64,000 bases of DNA, taken from Paenibacillus_AR mesotrionivorans. GTDB lineage: Bacteria > Bacillota > Bacilli > Paenibacillales > NBRC-103111. The notes beneath the pieces were generated by a model, which made no database searches, had not been told where the DNA came from, and was given only the letters and a program-made list of their open reading frames with translations. This document shows positions 8,131 through 15,842 of the stretch, piece after piece. The stretch lies in contig NZ_JBJURJ010000005.1 in the NCBI RefSeq assembly GCF_046098205.1, forward strand, positions 124,001-188,000. Reading direction: 5' to 3'. Position numbers and translations under genes: made by a program. The stretch's first letter is position 1, and every line of letters starts with the position of its first letter.

Positions 8131-9672
8131 ATGAACCGGAATAGTGGAACACGGGAAACAAAAGCAGACTCCATCCATGTACATATGGTCGTTGGGCATT
8201 CCTTTGCTGGCAGCTTGAAGCTTGCATTAGCCCAAACGGTGGGTCCACCTTCTCATGAGCTGATTGTGTTGGAGGAACATTATGCCATCGGGCCCCTCGG
8301 CGGACTGGATTCGCGGGAAGGCCGTGCCGCGCGCAGCCAATGGTTCGGTGCCCATATAACGGACGGGGGCAAGGCATATGATCATTTTGAAGAGGAGTAT
8401 ACGATCCTCCTTGCTTGCATCTCCCGCATCCCGCCTCAAGCCGAAGTCATTCTGTGGGCCGGAGACAATGCCAGCGAGCAGGCCGGACTGCGGCATTCCC
8501 TTTATTTGCTGCGGGATAAGCCGAATCCTGTATCAGTCTATAATGCCTGTGCCATTTGCGAAAAGCTGTTCAACCGTCCCGAAGCCTTCATTCAATACAG
8601 GCACTCAGGCGAAATACCGCCGGACAAGCTCCGTCAAGCTCTGCTGACCATTGATGGCAGCGGACGTCTGACCTTGGAGGAGCGCAGCTGGCTGGAGCAG
8701 GAATGGCTTGATATAGCTGGGCAAAAGGGGAACTTGCGTATCTGGGAGCATGAAGCGGTCACAGAAGTGCCGGAGGATTATTTTGACGGGTATCTGCTGG
8801 AGAAGCTGGATGTGTTAAGAGAGCCTGGAGATGGACTTTCTTTGAAGGCAGCGCGTTTATTGGGAGAGGCCATTGGTTATTGTGAGCAGAATATTCCCGA
8901 ATACTTCTTCGAATACCGGCTGCGGGAGCTAGTGAATGCCGGTGTGTTGGAGATACACGCTGAGCCGGCTGCTATGCGGTATTACAGCATCAAGCGAAAA
9001 TCTGTTGAGCTGCACACACGCGGCGAGGACCCGGATATGCAGCAGGCTGGCGAATCGGGATCACAGCCCCCCGGTATTGGGAAGGCAGAATACAGCCTGG
9101 AAGCTACACCGCAAAACCAGCCTCTTCAACTGCAGACTCCCCGGCTGCTTCTGAAATCCGGCAATGATGTGACATCAGAGGCGGTTCTGGATTATTTCCT
9201 GCGCAATAAGGAGTTTCTTGCCGAGTGGGAGATATTGCGGCAGCCGCAGTTCTACACGTTGGAGGCGCAGAAGCAGATGCTGGCCGAGGACAAGGTTAAT
9301 TCTGAGCGGGGACAGCTGGTTAAGCTGTGGCTGTGCAAGGCGGAGGAGCCGGAACGGGTGATCGGGTCTGTGGCCCTTTCCAACATTGTACGGGGCGCCT
9401 TCCAGTCCTGCCACTTGGGATACCGGCTGGACGGGACGGAACAGGGAAAAGGCTATATGACCGAGGCCGTCAAAGAAGTAGCAGCCTATGCCTTTCAAAA
9501 GCTGGGCCTGCACCGCATCGAAGCCAACGTTATGCCTCGCAACTTAGCCTCCCTGAAGGTTACGGAGAAGCTGGGCTTTTATCATGAGGGGTTGGCCAAG
9601 CAATACCTGAGGATCAATGGCAAGTGGGAGGATCACATCCATATGGTCTTGTTAAATGAGGAAATGGAGTAA
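8131..9672 (+). CDS. DUF1835/DUF3658 protein fused to a RimJ/RimL-type GNAT acetyltransferase
   Basis: 513 residues; ATG with AAAGGAGG 6 nt upstream. Residues ~15-140 fit DUF1835 (IHVHMVVGHSFAGSLKLAL, LGGLDSREGRAARSQWF, VILWAGDNASEQAGLRHSLYL). Residues ~170-290 fit the companion DUF3658 region. After a polar linker (~290-330), residues ~330-510 are a GNAT domain: LQTPRLLLKSG, VIGSVALSNIVRGAFQSCHLGYRL, EQGKGYMTEAV (acetyl-CoA loop Q-x-K-G-Y), HRIEANVMPRNLASLKVTEKLGF. DUF1835 proteins usually stand alone, so the fusion is notable. The frame is continuous with a natural linker, so it does not look like a sequencing error. Substrate unknown; the GNAT part resembles protein or small-molecule N-acetyltransferases. 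The next gene follows by 24 bp, suggesting co-transcription. Confidence 0.85.
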   Translation: MNRNSGTRETKADSIHVHMVVGHSFAGSLKLALAQTVGPPSHELIVLEEHYAIGPLGGLDSREGRAARSQWFGAHITDGGKAYDHFEEEYTILLACISRIPPQAEVILWAGDNASEQAGLRHSLYLLRDKPNPVSVYNACAICEKLFNRPEAFIQYRHSGEIPPDKLRQALLTIDGSGRLTLEERSWLEQEWLDIAGQKGNLRIWEHEAVTEVPEDYFDGYLLEKLDVLREPGDGLSLKAARLLGEAIGYCEQNIPEYFFEYRLRELVNAGVLEIHAEPAAMRYYSIKRKSVELHTRGEDPDMQQAGESGSQPPGIGKAEYSLEATPQNQPLQLQTPRLLLKSGNDVTSEAVLDYFLRNKEFLAEWEILRQPQFYTLEAQKQMLAEDKVNSERGQLVKLWLCKAEEPERVIGSVALSNIVRGAFQSCHLGYRLDGTEQGKGYMTEAVKEVAAYAFQKLGLHRIEANVMPRNLASLKVTEKLGFYHEGLAKQYLRINGKWEDHIHMVLLNEEME

Positions 9673-9696
9673 GCCAAAAGCTAGGGAGGCCCGCGT

Positions 9697-11229
9697 GTGA
9701 TGACAAGAATTTTGATTCTGGCCCCGTATGCGGGCCTTAAGGAGCTGGCCGCGGCAGTGGCGGAGGAATATCCCGAAGCCTATATCCAAGTGCACCTAGG
9801 CAATTATCTCAACGGGCCGCAGCTCTTATTGGAGCTGAATGCGGCAGAGCATTTCGATGCGGTGATTACCCGTGGGGGGACGGTGGATGCCTGCCGGAGG
9901 GTATCTCCCATTCCCGTTATCGAAATGCCGGTCAATGCCTTTGATATGATCCGGGTCATCCAGCTGTCTGCAGGCTACACAGGCCAAAAAGCGCTCCTGG
10001 CCTATCCCAATATTGTCCGATCCTTCGCCCAATTAAGCGATCTGCTGGGGTATGCCGTACCTGCAGCCGCTTACCGGGAGCACCGGGAGGTTCACGAGCT
10101 GGTCCTGAGTCTGAAAAACGACGGCTGCGAACTGGTGGTGGGAGACCAGATTGTGTACCAGACGGCCCAGGAGCTGGGGATGAACAGCATTCTGCTTACC
10201 AGCGGGGCGGAGGCGGTCCGAAGCGCCATCGAGGAGGCCATCCGGTGGACCACCGCATTATCCCATCAGAAGCAGGCAGCTCCCTCCTTCGCCCACCCCG
10301 TCAAGGTGATGGGAAATTCGAGTGTTTTTGCCGATGATGCCATTCTTGTGGTTCCGAAGGAAGAACTGCTGCCAAGCGCGGTCCACACCGTGTTTCCACC
10401 TGAGGTCATGCTCCAGCTGACGGAATGGAGTGATACTCCCCTGCCCACCATCATTACAGGAGAGGAGGGTATGTGCAAGGATGACGCCGGGTTTCTCTGC
10501 TGCTGCTTCGGCTCCGTCAAGCGCAAAAGGCTGGTCCGTGTCAGCTGCGGGTCCATCACAGATACCGGTGTGTTCAGCCGGCTGGATGGGCTTTTGGAGG
10601 AGCTTTTGCCGGAAGGGGAGCTTACCCTGTTTTTGGAGGACATCACCGGTTTATGGCCCGAAGGCCAACAGCAGCTCCTGCCTCTGCTCAAAAGGCTGTC
10701 CAAGGACAGCCGAGTCAAAATGATTTCCACAGCGGAGCTGCCTGTGGAGACGGCAGTGAAAAGCGGAAAGCTGCTGCGGCAGCTTAAGCCCTATTTGGAT
10801 GAGGTGAGAATGGAACTGAAGCCTCTTGCCGCTTATGCCTCGGATATCCCCAACATGGTAAGCATGTATCTGGCTGCTCTGGACGTGAGATGCGGTATCC
10901 GGGCCGTAGGTGTAAAGGAAAACGGCATCCGTCTGCTGCGCGAGTATCCTTGGCCGGGAAACCTGCGGCAGTTTATGCGGGTGGTCAATGAGCTGGCCCT
11001 GGGCTGCAAGGGCGCGTATATTCCGGAAAACCAAGTCCGCCACGCCTTGGAGCGGGAGCACCGCCACTATTCCCAAGCCAGTCTGGCGCCTATGGATTTA
11101 AGCGGCAGCCTCAAGGAAATTGAAGCCCGGGTCATCCGCCATGTAATGGAAGAGGAAGGTTTGAACCAGGCCAAGGTGGAAAAAAGACTGGGGATTAGCC
11201 ACAGCACGTTATGGAGAAAGCTGAAATAG
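9697..11229 (+). CDS. PrpR-type transcriptional regulator with degenerate sigma-54 activator domain
   Basis: 510 residues; GTG at 9697 (or ATG at 9700) with GGGAGG upstream. Residues ~1-185 match the PrpR N-terminal sensor (ILILAPYAGL, FDAVITRGGTVDACRR, VGDQIVYQTAQELGMNSILLTSGAEAVRSAI). Residues ~235-455 are an NtrC-type AAA+ remnant: Walker A-like GEEGMCKDD, VRVSCGSI, Walker B-like LTLFLEDITGLWPEGQQQLL, and YPWPGNLRQFMRVVNEL. The stretch that should hold the sigma-54-contacting GAFTGA loop is deleted between VRVSCGSI and ELTLFLED. Residues ~470-510 are a Fis-type helix-turn-helix (NQAKVEKRLGISHSTLWRKLK). Loss of GAFTGA, seen also in TyrR-like proteins, predicts sigma-54-independent action. 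It probably controls the MATE gene 98 bp downstream. Confidence 0.85.
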   Translation: MMTRILILAPYAGLKELAAAVAEEYPEAYIQVHLGNYLNGPQLLLELNAAEHFDAVITRGGTVDACRRVSPIPVIEMPVNAFDMIRVIQLSAGYTGQKALLAYPNIVRSFAQLSDLLGYAVPAAAYREHREVHELVLSLKNDGCELVVGDQIVYQTAQELGMNSILLTSGAEAVRSAIEEAIRWTTALSHQKQAAPSFAHPVKVMGNSSVFADDAILVVPKEELLPSAVHTVFPPEVMLQLTEWSDTPLPTIITGEEGMCKDDAGFLCCCFGSVKRKRLVRVSCGSITDTGVFSRLDGLLEELLPEGELTLFLEDITGLWPEGQQQLLPLLKRLSKDSRVKMISTAELPVETAVKSGKLLRQLKPYLDEVRMELKPLAAYASDIPNMVSMYLAALDVRCGIRAVGVKENGIRLLREYPWPGNLRQFMRVVNELALGCKGAYIPENQVRHALEREHRHYSQASLAPMDLSGSLKEIEARVIRHVMEEEGLNQAKVEKRLGISHSTLWRKLK

Positions 11230-11243
11230 TTTCATTTTGAAAC
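11229..11243. promoter_or_regulatory. Palindromic operator candidate for the PrpR-type regulator
   Basis: GTTTCA-TTT-TGAAAC, a perfect 6-bp inverted repeat, starts at the last base of the regulator's stop codon and lies 20 bp upstream of the -35 box of the MATE promoter. Fis-HTH activators bind similar palindromes. The regulator-site link is inferred. Confidence 0.55.
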
Positions 11244-11262
11244 AAATCGCTGCCAATCTTCG

Positions 11263-11291
11263 TTGAAGCTTCATCGTCATCTGACTACAAT
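11263..11291 (+). promoter_or_regulatory. Sigma-A promoter of the MATE transporter gene
   Basis: TTGAAG (11263-11268), 17-bp spacer, TACAAT (11286-11291). No GG/GC sigma-54 -24/-12 motif is visible in the gap. This fits the loss of the sigma-54 loop in the upstream regulator. Confidence 0.7.
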
Positions 11292-11327
11292 ATTCCTGAC
11301 AAACGACGATGAAAGAAGTGTTGACAC

Positions 11328-12668
11328 ATGATCCGGGACATGACCAGCGGCAATACGGCCAAACATCTGATTCACTTTTCCATTCCTTTTGTTCTGGGGA
11401 ATATGCTGCAGCTGACTTACAATGCGGTCGATTCCATCATTATCGGCAGGTTCGCCGGGAAGGACGCCCTTGCAGCGGTGGGTACCTCCACCCCTATTAT
11501 CAACATTCTGATTCTGGGTATTTCCGGGATCTGTATCGGAGCCTCGGTGCTGATGAGCGAGCTGTTCGGCGCGGGCAACGAAAAGGAACTGAAAAAAGCC
11601 GTCTCCACCACCCTATTGTTCGGCGGTGTTTTCTCCATTTTCATTATGATGCTGGGGCTGATCTTCGCCCCGGGCCTGCTGCGGCTTCTCGGCGTCCCCC
11701 AGGAAATTATGCATTCCTCCACTCTGTTTCTGCGCATCAGCTTAACCGCCACTCCGTTTATTTATTGGTACAATGCGGTTTCCGCAGCTATGAGAAGTGT
11801 AGGCGACTCCAAAACACCCATCCGTTTCCTCGCCATTGCATCCGTGCTTAATGCCTGTTTGGATCTGCTGTTTGTGGCTGTGCTGGACTGGGGAGTGGCG
11901 GGAGCCGCTTTGGGGACCAACATCGCTGAAGCATGTTCGGCAATATTTTGTATGGTGTATATTTACCGGAAAGTGCCGCTGCTCCGTTTGGGGAAAGCGG
12001 ATTTCCGCTTCGACCGGAGTATGCTGGACCGGATTCTCCGCCACGGCAGTGTCACGGCTCTGCAGCAATCCGCCCAGCCTATCGGCAAGCTGATCATTCA
12101 GGGTGTGGTCAATCCGCTGGGGGTGGATGCCATTGCGGCGTTTAATGCGGTGAACCGTGTGGATGATTTTGCGTTTACCCCGCAGCAGAGTATCTCCCAC
12201 GGGATGATGACCTTTGTGGCCCAGAACCGCGGCGCTAAGAAAAAGGACCGGGTATTGTCCGGCCTGAAGGTTGGCCTGAAGCTGGAGTTCTGCTATTGGA
12301 TTCTGATCGGCGTGCTGGCCTTCAGCCTGAAGGAGCCGATTATGCGGCTGTTTGTGAAGGCTGAGGACGTATCTACTATCCAGTTGGGCGTGGACTATCT
12401 GAAATGGATGGCTCTTTTTTACCTGTTCCCGGCGTTTACCAACGGGATTCAGGGGTTCTTCCGGGGGATGGGCAATATGAAAATCACCCTGCTATCCACC
12501 CTGATCCAAATCACCACCCGGGTCATATTCGTGTTGATCCTGGTCCCCCACGTGGGCCTGAACGGCACAGCCTATGCCAATGCTATCGGCTGGACGCTGA
12601 TGCTGGCTTATGAGGTGCCCTATTATTTCCGGTTCAAAAAGCGGCATACGCTGCTGCAGGGGGGGTGA
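11328..12668 (+). CDS. MATE family efflux transporter
   Basis: 446 residues with about 12 membrane helices. The N-terminus reads HLIHFSIPFVLGNMLQLTYNAVDSIIIGRFAG, the hallmark of MATE helix 1, and the two halves are pseudo-repeated (second begins near ALQQSAQPIGKLIIQGVVN). These antiporters export drugs or metabolites using Na+ or H+. The ATG at 11328 has only a weak site (AAGAAG). An overlapping frame starting at 11309 is not used: its translation is not membrane-like. The gene lies 98 bp after the PrpR-type regulator with a sigma-A promoter and a palindrome in between, so the ligand sensed by the regulator may be the exported compound. Confidence 0.92.
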   Translation: MIRDMTSGNTAKHLIHFSIPFVLGNMLQLTYNAVDSIIIGRFAGKDALAAVGTSTPIINILILGISGICIGASVLMSELFGAGNEKELKKAVSTTLLFGGVFSIFIMMLGLIFAPGLLRLLGVPQEIMHSSTLFLRISLTATPFIYWYNAVSAAMRSVGDSKTPIRFLAIASVLNACLDLLFVAVLDWGVAGAALGTNIAEACSAIFCMVYIYRKVPLLRLGKADFRFDRSMLDRILRHGSVTALQQSAQPIGKLIIQGVVNPLGVDAIAAFNAVNRVDDFAFTPQQSISHGMMTFVAQNRGAKKKDRVLSGLKVGLKLEFCYWILIGVLAFSLKEPIMRLFVKAEDVSTIQLGVDYLKWMALFYLFPAFTNGIQGFFRGMGNMKITLLSTLIQITTRVIFVLILVPHVGLNGTAYANAIGWTLMLAYEVPYYFRFKKRHTLLQGG

Positions 12669-12781
12669 GGTACTCGGTGGTGAGACTGCTGTGAGGCTAC
12701 TGTGGGCCAGGAGTGCCACTCCTCGAGACAGCTTTTTCGGTGCCGCGGCTCTTAGGAGATACCGGAATTTGTAAGGAAATA

Positions 12782-12899
12782 ATGCCCAGGTGGTACCTGG
12801 CATTTCACTTTCGGTGATGGCCGTTGGTCATTGGGACGGGAATGATGCACAGGCGGTGCCTGGGATGTCACTTTCGGCAGATGGCCACTGGACCTGGGA
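12782..12899. repeat. Imperfect direct repeat, about 62-bp period, with internal hairpins
   Basis: Two copies (starting ATGCCCAGGTGG at 12782 and ATGCACAGGCGG at 12844) share CACTTTCGG and GATGGCC blocks. Each carries an inverted repeat such as CCAGGTGGTACCTGG. They lie just after the MATE gene in a 755-bp gap between convergent genes. Confidence 0.65.
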
Positions 12900-12901
12900 A
12901 A

Positions 12902-13090
12902 TTCTAACGGCGGTGAGCGCCGCTATTAGAGCAAAAAAGCGCCTCCACGGATTCTAACGGAAGTGAGAGCCTCTATTTGCCCTGAAACAGGGGGAAATCC
13001 CCGCGGCGAAGGCAAATAAGGGCTCCTGCTTCCGTTAGATTTTTTGAAGGGCCGTTTTCGGCCAAATAAGGGCGCTCACTTCCGTTAAAA
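12902..13090. repeat. 183-bp mirror-symmetric element, copy 1 (TAACGGAA / TTCCGTTA)
   Basis: TAACGG at 12905 and TAACGGAA at 12955, inverted TTCCGTTA at 13030 and 13080. Start-to-start spacings are 50, 75 and 50 bp; outer edges span 183 bp. Each left module has CTATT beginning 10 bases after the octamer; the right modules carry the inverted AATAA. It lies between convergent genes (MATE and nucleotidase). Copies 2 and 3 at 39174 and 59687 have identical geometry. The rest of this gap holds the 62-bp repeat and the nucleotidase terminator. Confidence 0.85.
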
Positions 13091-13336
13091 TTGCAGGTGG
13101 CCTACGGGCAAGGGACCGAGGACGGTCTTCAGGCACGAAACCGGAACGGGCGGACTGCGGGCTGGGTATCCATGCAAGCGACCGGGCTGAATATAAAGCC
13201 CCGTAGTCCCGATGAGCCTGACTCATCCCACGCTAACCCCTACCGTCGTTGCCGCCACGTCAGCTTACACCGCCTCGCCTCCAATCAGCTCCTACCGCCC
13301 GCAGCGGCTGTCTCCAACGAACCGCCACCGCACCGC

Positions 13337-13380
13337 CAAAAAGCCCGTCCCACGGAAGAATCCGCTAAGGACGGGCTTTG
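13337..13380 (-). terminator. Intrinsic terminator of the nucleotidase gene
   Basis: AAGCCCGTCC (13341-13350) pairs with GGACGGGCTT (13369-13378); on the minus strand the stem is followed by a short T-run. It lies about 45 bp after the stop codon. Confidence 0.8.
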
Positions 13381-13423
13381 TGATGTAGCCACGCGTGCTG
13401 CTAAAATTCAGCGGCGCTGCCTT

Positions 13424-15715
13424 TTATTGAGCCGGGACCAGGATCTGCTGGCCGATGTGGATCAGGTTCGGGTTGGCCAGCTTGTTGTAGGAGGCCAGCT
13501 TCTGCCAGGTGGTTTTGTACTTGATGCCGATGGCCCACAGGGTGTCACCCTTGACCACGGTGTAGACGGTATCCGCGGCAGCTTCAGGCTGCGGTGCAGC
13601 CGGTGCCGGTACAGGCGCAGCCGGAGCTGGCGCTGGTGCAGCAGGCGCAGGCGCCGGAGCAACCGGTGCCGGAGCGGGTACAGTTGGAGCCGGTACAGGA
13701 GCCGGTGCTACAGGAGCCTCCGGAGCGGTTGCGCCTTCGGCGACCAGCTTCAGCTGGTACTCGGCGTAGCCATCCGTAGTGTTGCCCACATACACCAGGG
13801 AGTCGATCCCGTCGGAGAAGCTTTTGGAATCCGGCGAGGTTTTGAAGCTTACATTAGCGCTGCCAATAGTAGGCGCCAGGGACCAGTTGCCGTCCGCGGT
13901 GGGGTTAATGGTTTTGTACTCGCGGATGTAATCAATAACGGCCTGGCGGTTTTCATCCGGGGAAGCCAGGATGATACGTTTGCCGTCCGGATTGGCGAAC
14001 TTGCTGCTGGACGCCCGGTAGTTATTGGAAGCGACCACAAACTTTTGCGCCGGGTCAATGGCCTTGCCTTCAAACTGCAGGTTTACAATTCGGCTGGACG
14101 TCGGGTTCAACGCTTCGCCGGTTGCCTTGTATTTGGCAGGCTGGGTCACATCGATTTGGTAGCTGACGCCGTCGATGACGTCGAAGTTGTAGGTCGGGAA
14201 GTCGTTGTTGATCAGCTCCTGCTTGGCTGTGCTGGAGGGATCCACCTGGTTGAACTGGCCGGCAGACCATTCCAGCCATTCCTTCAGCTCGGCGCCGCTT
14301 ACCAGCACCGCATTCACCGTGTTGGAATACAGGTACAGGTCAGCCACATTCTTGATGGCAATATCACCGGTAGGAATATTGGTGTAATAGTTCGGGCCTT
14401 GGCGTCCGCCAGCCTTGAAAGGAGCGCCTGCGGAGAGAACAGGGATGCCTTCGTACTCCGTGCCTTGAAGATGCTTCTCCACGTACCACTTCTGGGCATT
14501 GGTCACAATCTGGATGGAAGGATCATCCTGGATCAATGCAAACCAGCTGTTGATGGGAGCCGTGGTGGTGCCTACCGGCCCGCGTACATAGTCCAAGGTA
14601 TGCTGGTGGTCTTCCTTAACCGCATCCAGCACCTCCTGATCTGCATCCACCAGGGATTTTTTGGCTGTGGCATCATAAATCGGCTGAACGGTTACCGCCG
14701 AATCGGTAACCGACCATTTGCCGCCCGCCAGGCTCAGCTTCAGGTCGATGATACCCAGATTGTTGCCCCAATAGCCGGGTTCAACAGATGGCACACCGTT
14801 GATGGTTCCCTTGGCCAGATCCACTCCCGGCTGGTCCTTGAAGGCGGCGCTCGGGAACACCTTATGGGCGTGGCCGAACAGGATGGCATTAATATCCTTC
14901 ACCTTGCTCAGGTACAGCACGGAGTTTTCCATTTTGTCCGCCTGCGGAATATTCTCGAAGCCGGAATGGGGAATGGCAACCACAATGTCGGCACCCTTGG
15001 CCTTCATTTCGGGCACAAACTTCTCGGCGGTTTTGACGATATCCTTCACCACCACCTTGCCCTCCAGCTTAGCCTTGTCCCATTGAAGGATTTGCGGAGG
15101 CACAAAGCCGATAACGCCCACCTTCAACGTGTGCTTGGCACCGCTGTTGTCCGTGACCTCTTTATCCAGAATCAGATAAGGGGTAAACATATTCTTGTCA
15201 TTGGATTCATCCTGGTCATGATCATCCACATAGATGTTGGCATTCACGTAAGGAAAATTGGAGCCCTCCAGGGAGGTATCGAGGAAGTCCAGGCCATAGT
15301 TAAACTCGTGGTTGCCCAGGTTGCCCACATCATAATCCAGCAGATTCATAGCCTTGTAAACGGGGTGGGTTTCACCCTGCTGAAGGGGATCTACCGTAGC
15401 CACATAGTCGCCCAGCGGATTGCCCTGGATCAGGTCGCCGTTGTCGAACAGCAGGCTGTTCTTGGCCGCTTGGCGGGCTTGTTTGATCAGCGAGGCGGTT
15501 TTGGCAAAGCCGTATTCATCTGTAGGCTTGTCCGCAAAATAATCATAGTTCACCATGTTTACATGCAGATCCGTGGTTTCCATAATCCGCAGGTCTACCG
15601 TAACCGCCCCGTCCTGGGCAGCTGCGGGAAGCACAGCAGGCAGGGTCAGCAGACTGGCTGCCACCGTGGCCGATAGGACTTTTTTCCAAGCTGAAAACCT
15701 GTTTGTACCTGACAA
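13424..15715 (-). CDS. Secreted 2',3'-cyclic-nucleotide phosphodiesterase / nucleotidase with LysM anchor
   Basis: 763 residues from the TTG at 15715, which has GAGGAGG 8 nt upstream. A longer frame upstream would put the signal peptide internally. Signal peptide ~1-35 (SAWKKVLSATVAASLLTLPAVLPAAAQ). The metallophosphatase domain shows METTDLHVN, DNGDLIQGNP, GNHEFNYGLDFL, HSGFE and GHAHKVFP, the metal-binding blocks of CpdB/YfkN enzymes; a 5'-nucleotidase C-terminal domain follows (~380-660). An Ala/Pro-rich linker precedes a C-terminal LysM (VYTVVKGDTLWAIGIKYKT to GQQILVPAQ) that would bind peptidoglycan. Likely role: releasing phosphate and nucleosides from extracellular nucleotides at the wall. 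Monocistronic, with its own terminator. Confidence 0.9.
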   Translation of the reverse strand: MSGTNRFSAWKKVLSATVAASLLTLPAVLPAAAQDGAVTVDLRIMETTDLHVNMVNYDYFADKPTDEYGFAKTASLIKQARQAAKNSLLFDNGDLIQGNPLGDYVATVDPLQQGETHPVYKAMNLLDYDVGNLGNHEFNYGLDFLDTSLEGSNFPYVNANIYVDDHDQDESNDKNMFTPYLILDKEVTDNSGAKHTLKVGVIGFVPPQILQWDKAKLEGKVVVKDIVKTAEKFVPEMKAKGADIVVAIPHSGFENIPQADKMENSVLYLSKVKDINAILFGHAHKVFPSAAFKDQPGVDLAKGTINGVPSVEPGYWGNNLGIIDLKLSLAGGKWSVTDSAVTVQPIYDATAKKSLVDADQEVLDAVKEDHQHTLDYVRGPVGTTTAPINSWFALIQDDPSIQIVTNAQKWYVEKHLQGTEYEGIPVLSAGAPFKAGGRQGPNYYTNIPTGDIAIKNVADLYLYSNTVNAVLVSGAELKEWLEWSAGQFNQVDPSSTAKQELINNDFPTYNFDVIDGVSYQIDVTQPAKYKATGEALNPTSSRIVNLQFEGKAIDPAQKFVVASNNYRASSSKFANPDGKRIILASPDENRQAVIDYIREYKTINPTADGNWSLAPTIGSANVSFKTSPDSKSFSDGIDSLVYVGNTTDGYAEYQLKLVAEGATAPEAPVAPAPVPAPTVPAPAPVAPAPAPAAPAPAPAAPVPAPAAPQPEAAADTVYTVVKGDTLWAIGIKYKTTWQKLASYNKLANPNLIHIGQQILVPAQ

Positions 15716-15842
15716 ATGGAGTTCCTCCTCTATTCTCTCTGGTATGTAGGCCAAAAAACACCATACAATAATCATTCTAAAATAGAGTCAGAGAAATGTC
15801 ACGATAATTTTTTGTAAATTTATCCAATGAAAATTTGAGCAA

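Noticed and set aside
11229..11328. Sigma-54 promoter before the MATE gene
   Set aside because: No GG-N10-GC -24/-12 motif is present; a sigma-A promoter with a 17-bp spacer is.
11309..11851. A 180-codon plus-strand frame overlapping the start of the MATE gene
   Set aside because: It is in another frame, is not hydrophobic, and its start codon merely precedes the MATE start.
13091..15676. An 861-codon plus-strand open frame
   Set aside because: It starts inside the 183-bp repeat and runs antisense through the nucleotidase gene, whose metal-binding motifs are unmistakable.
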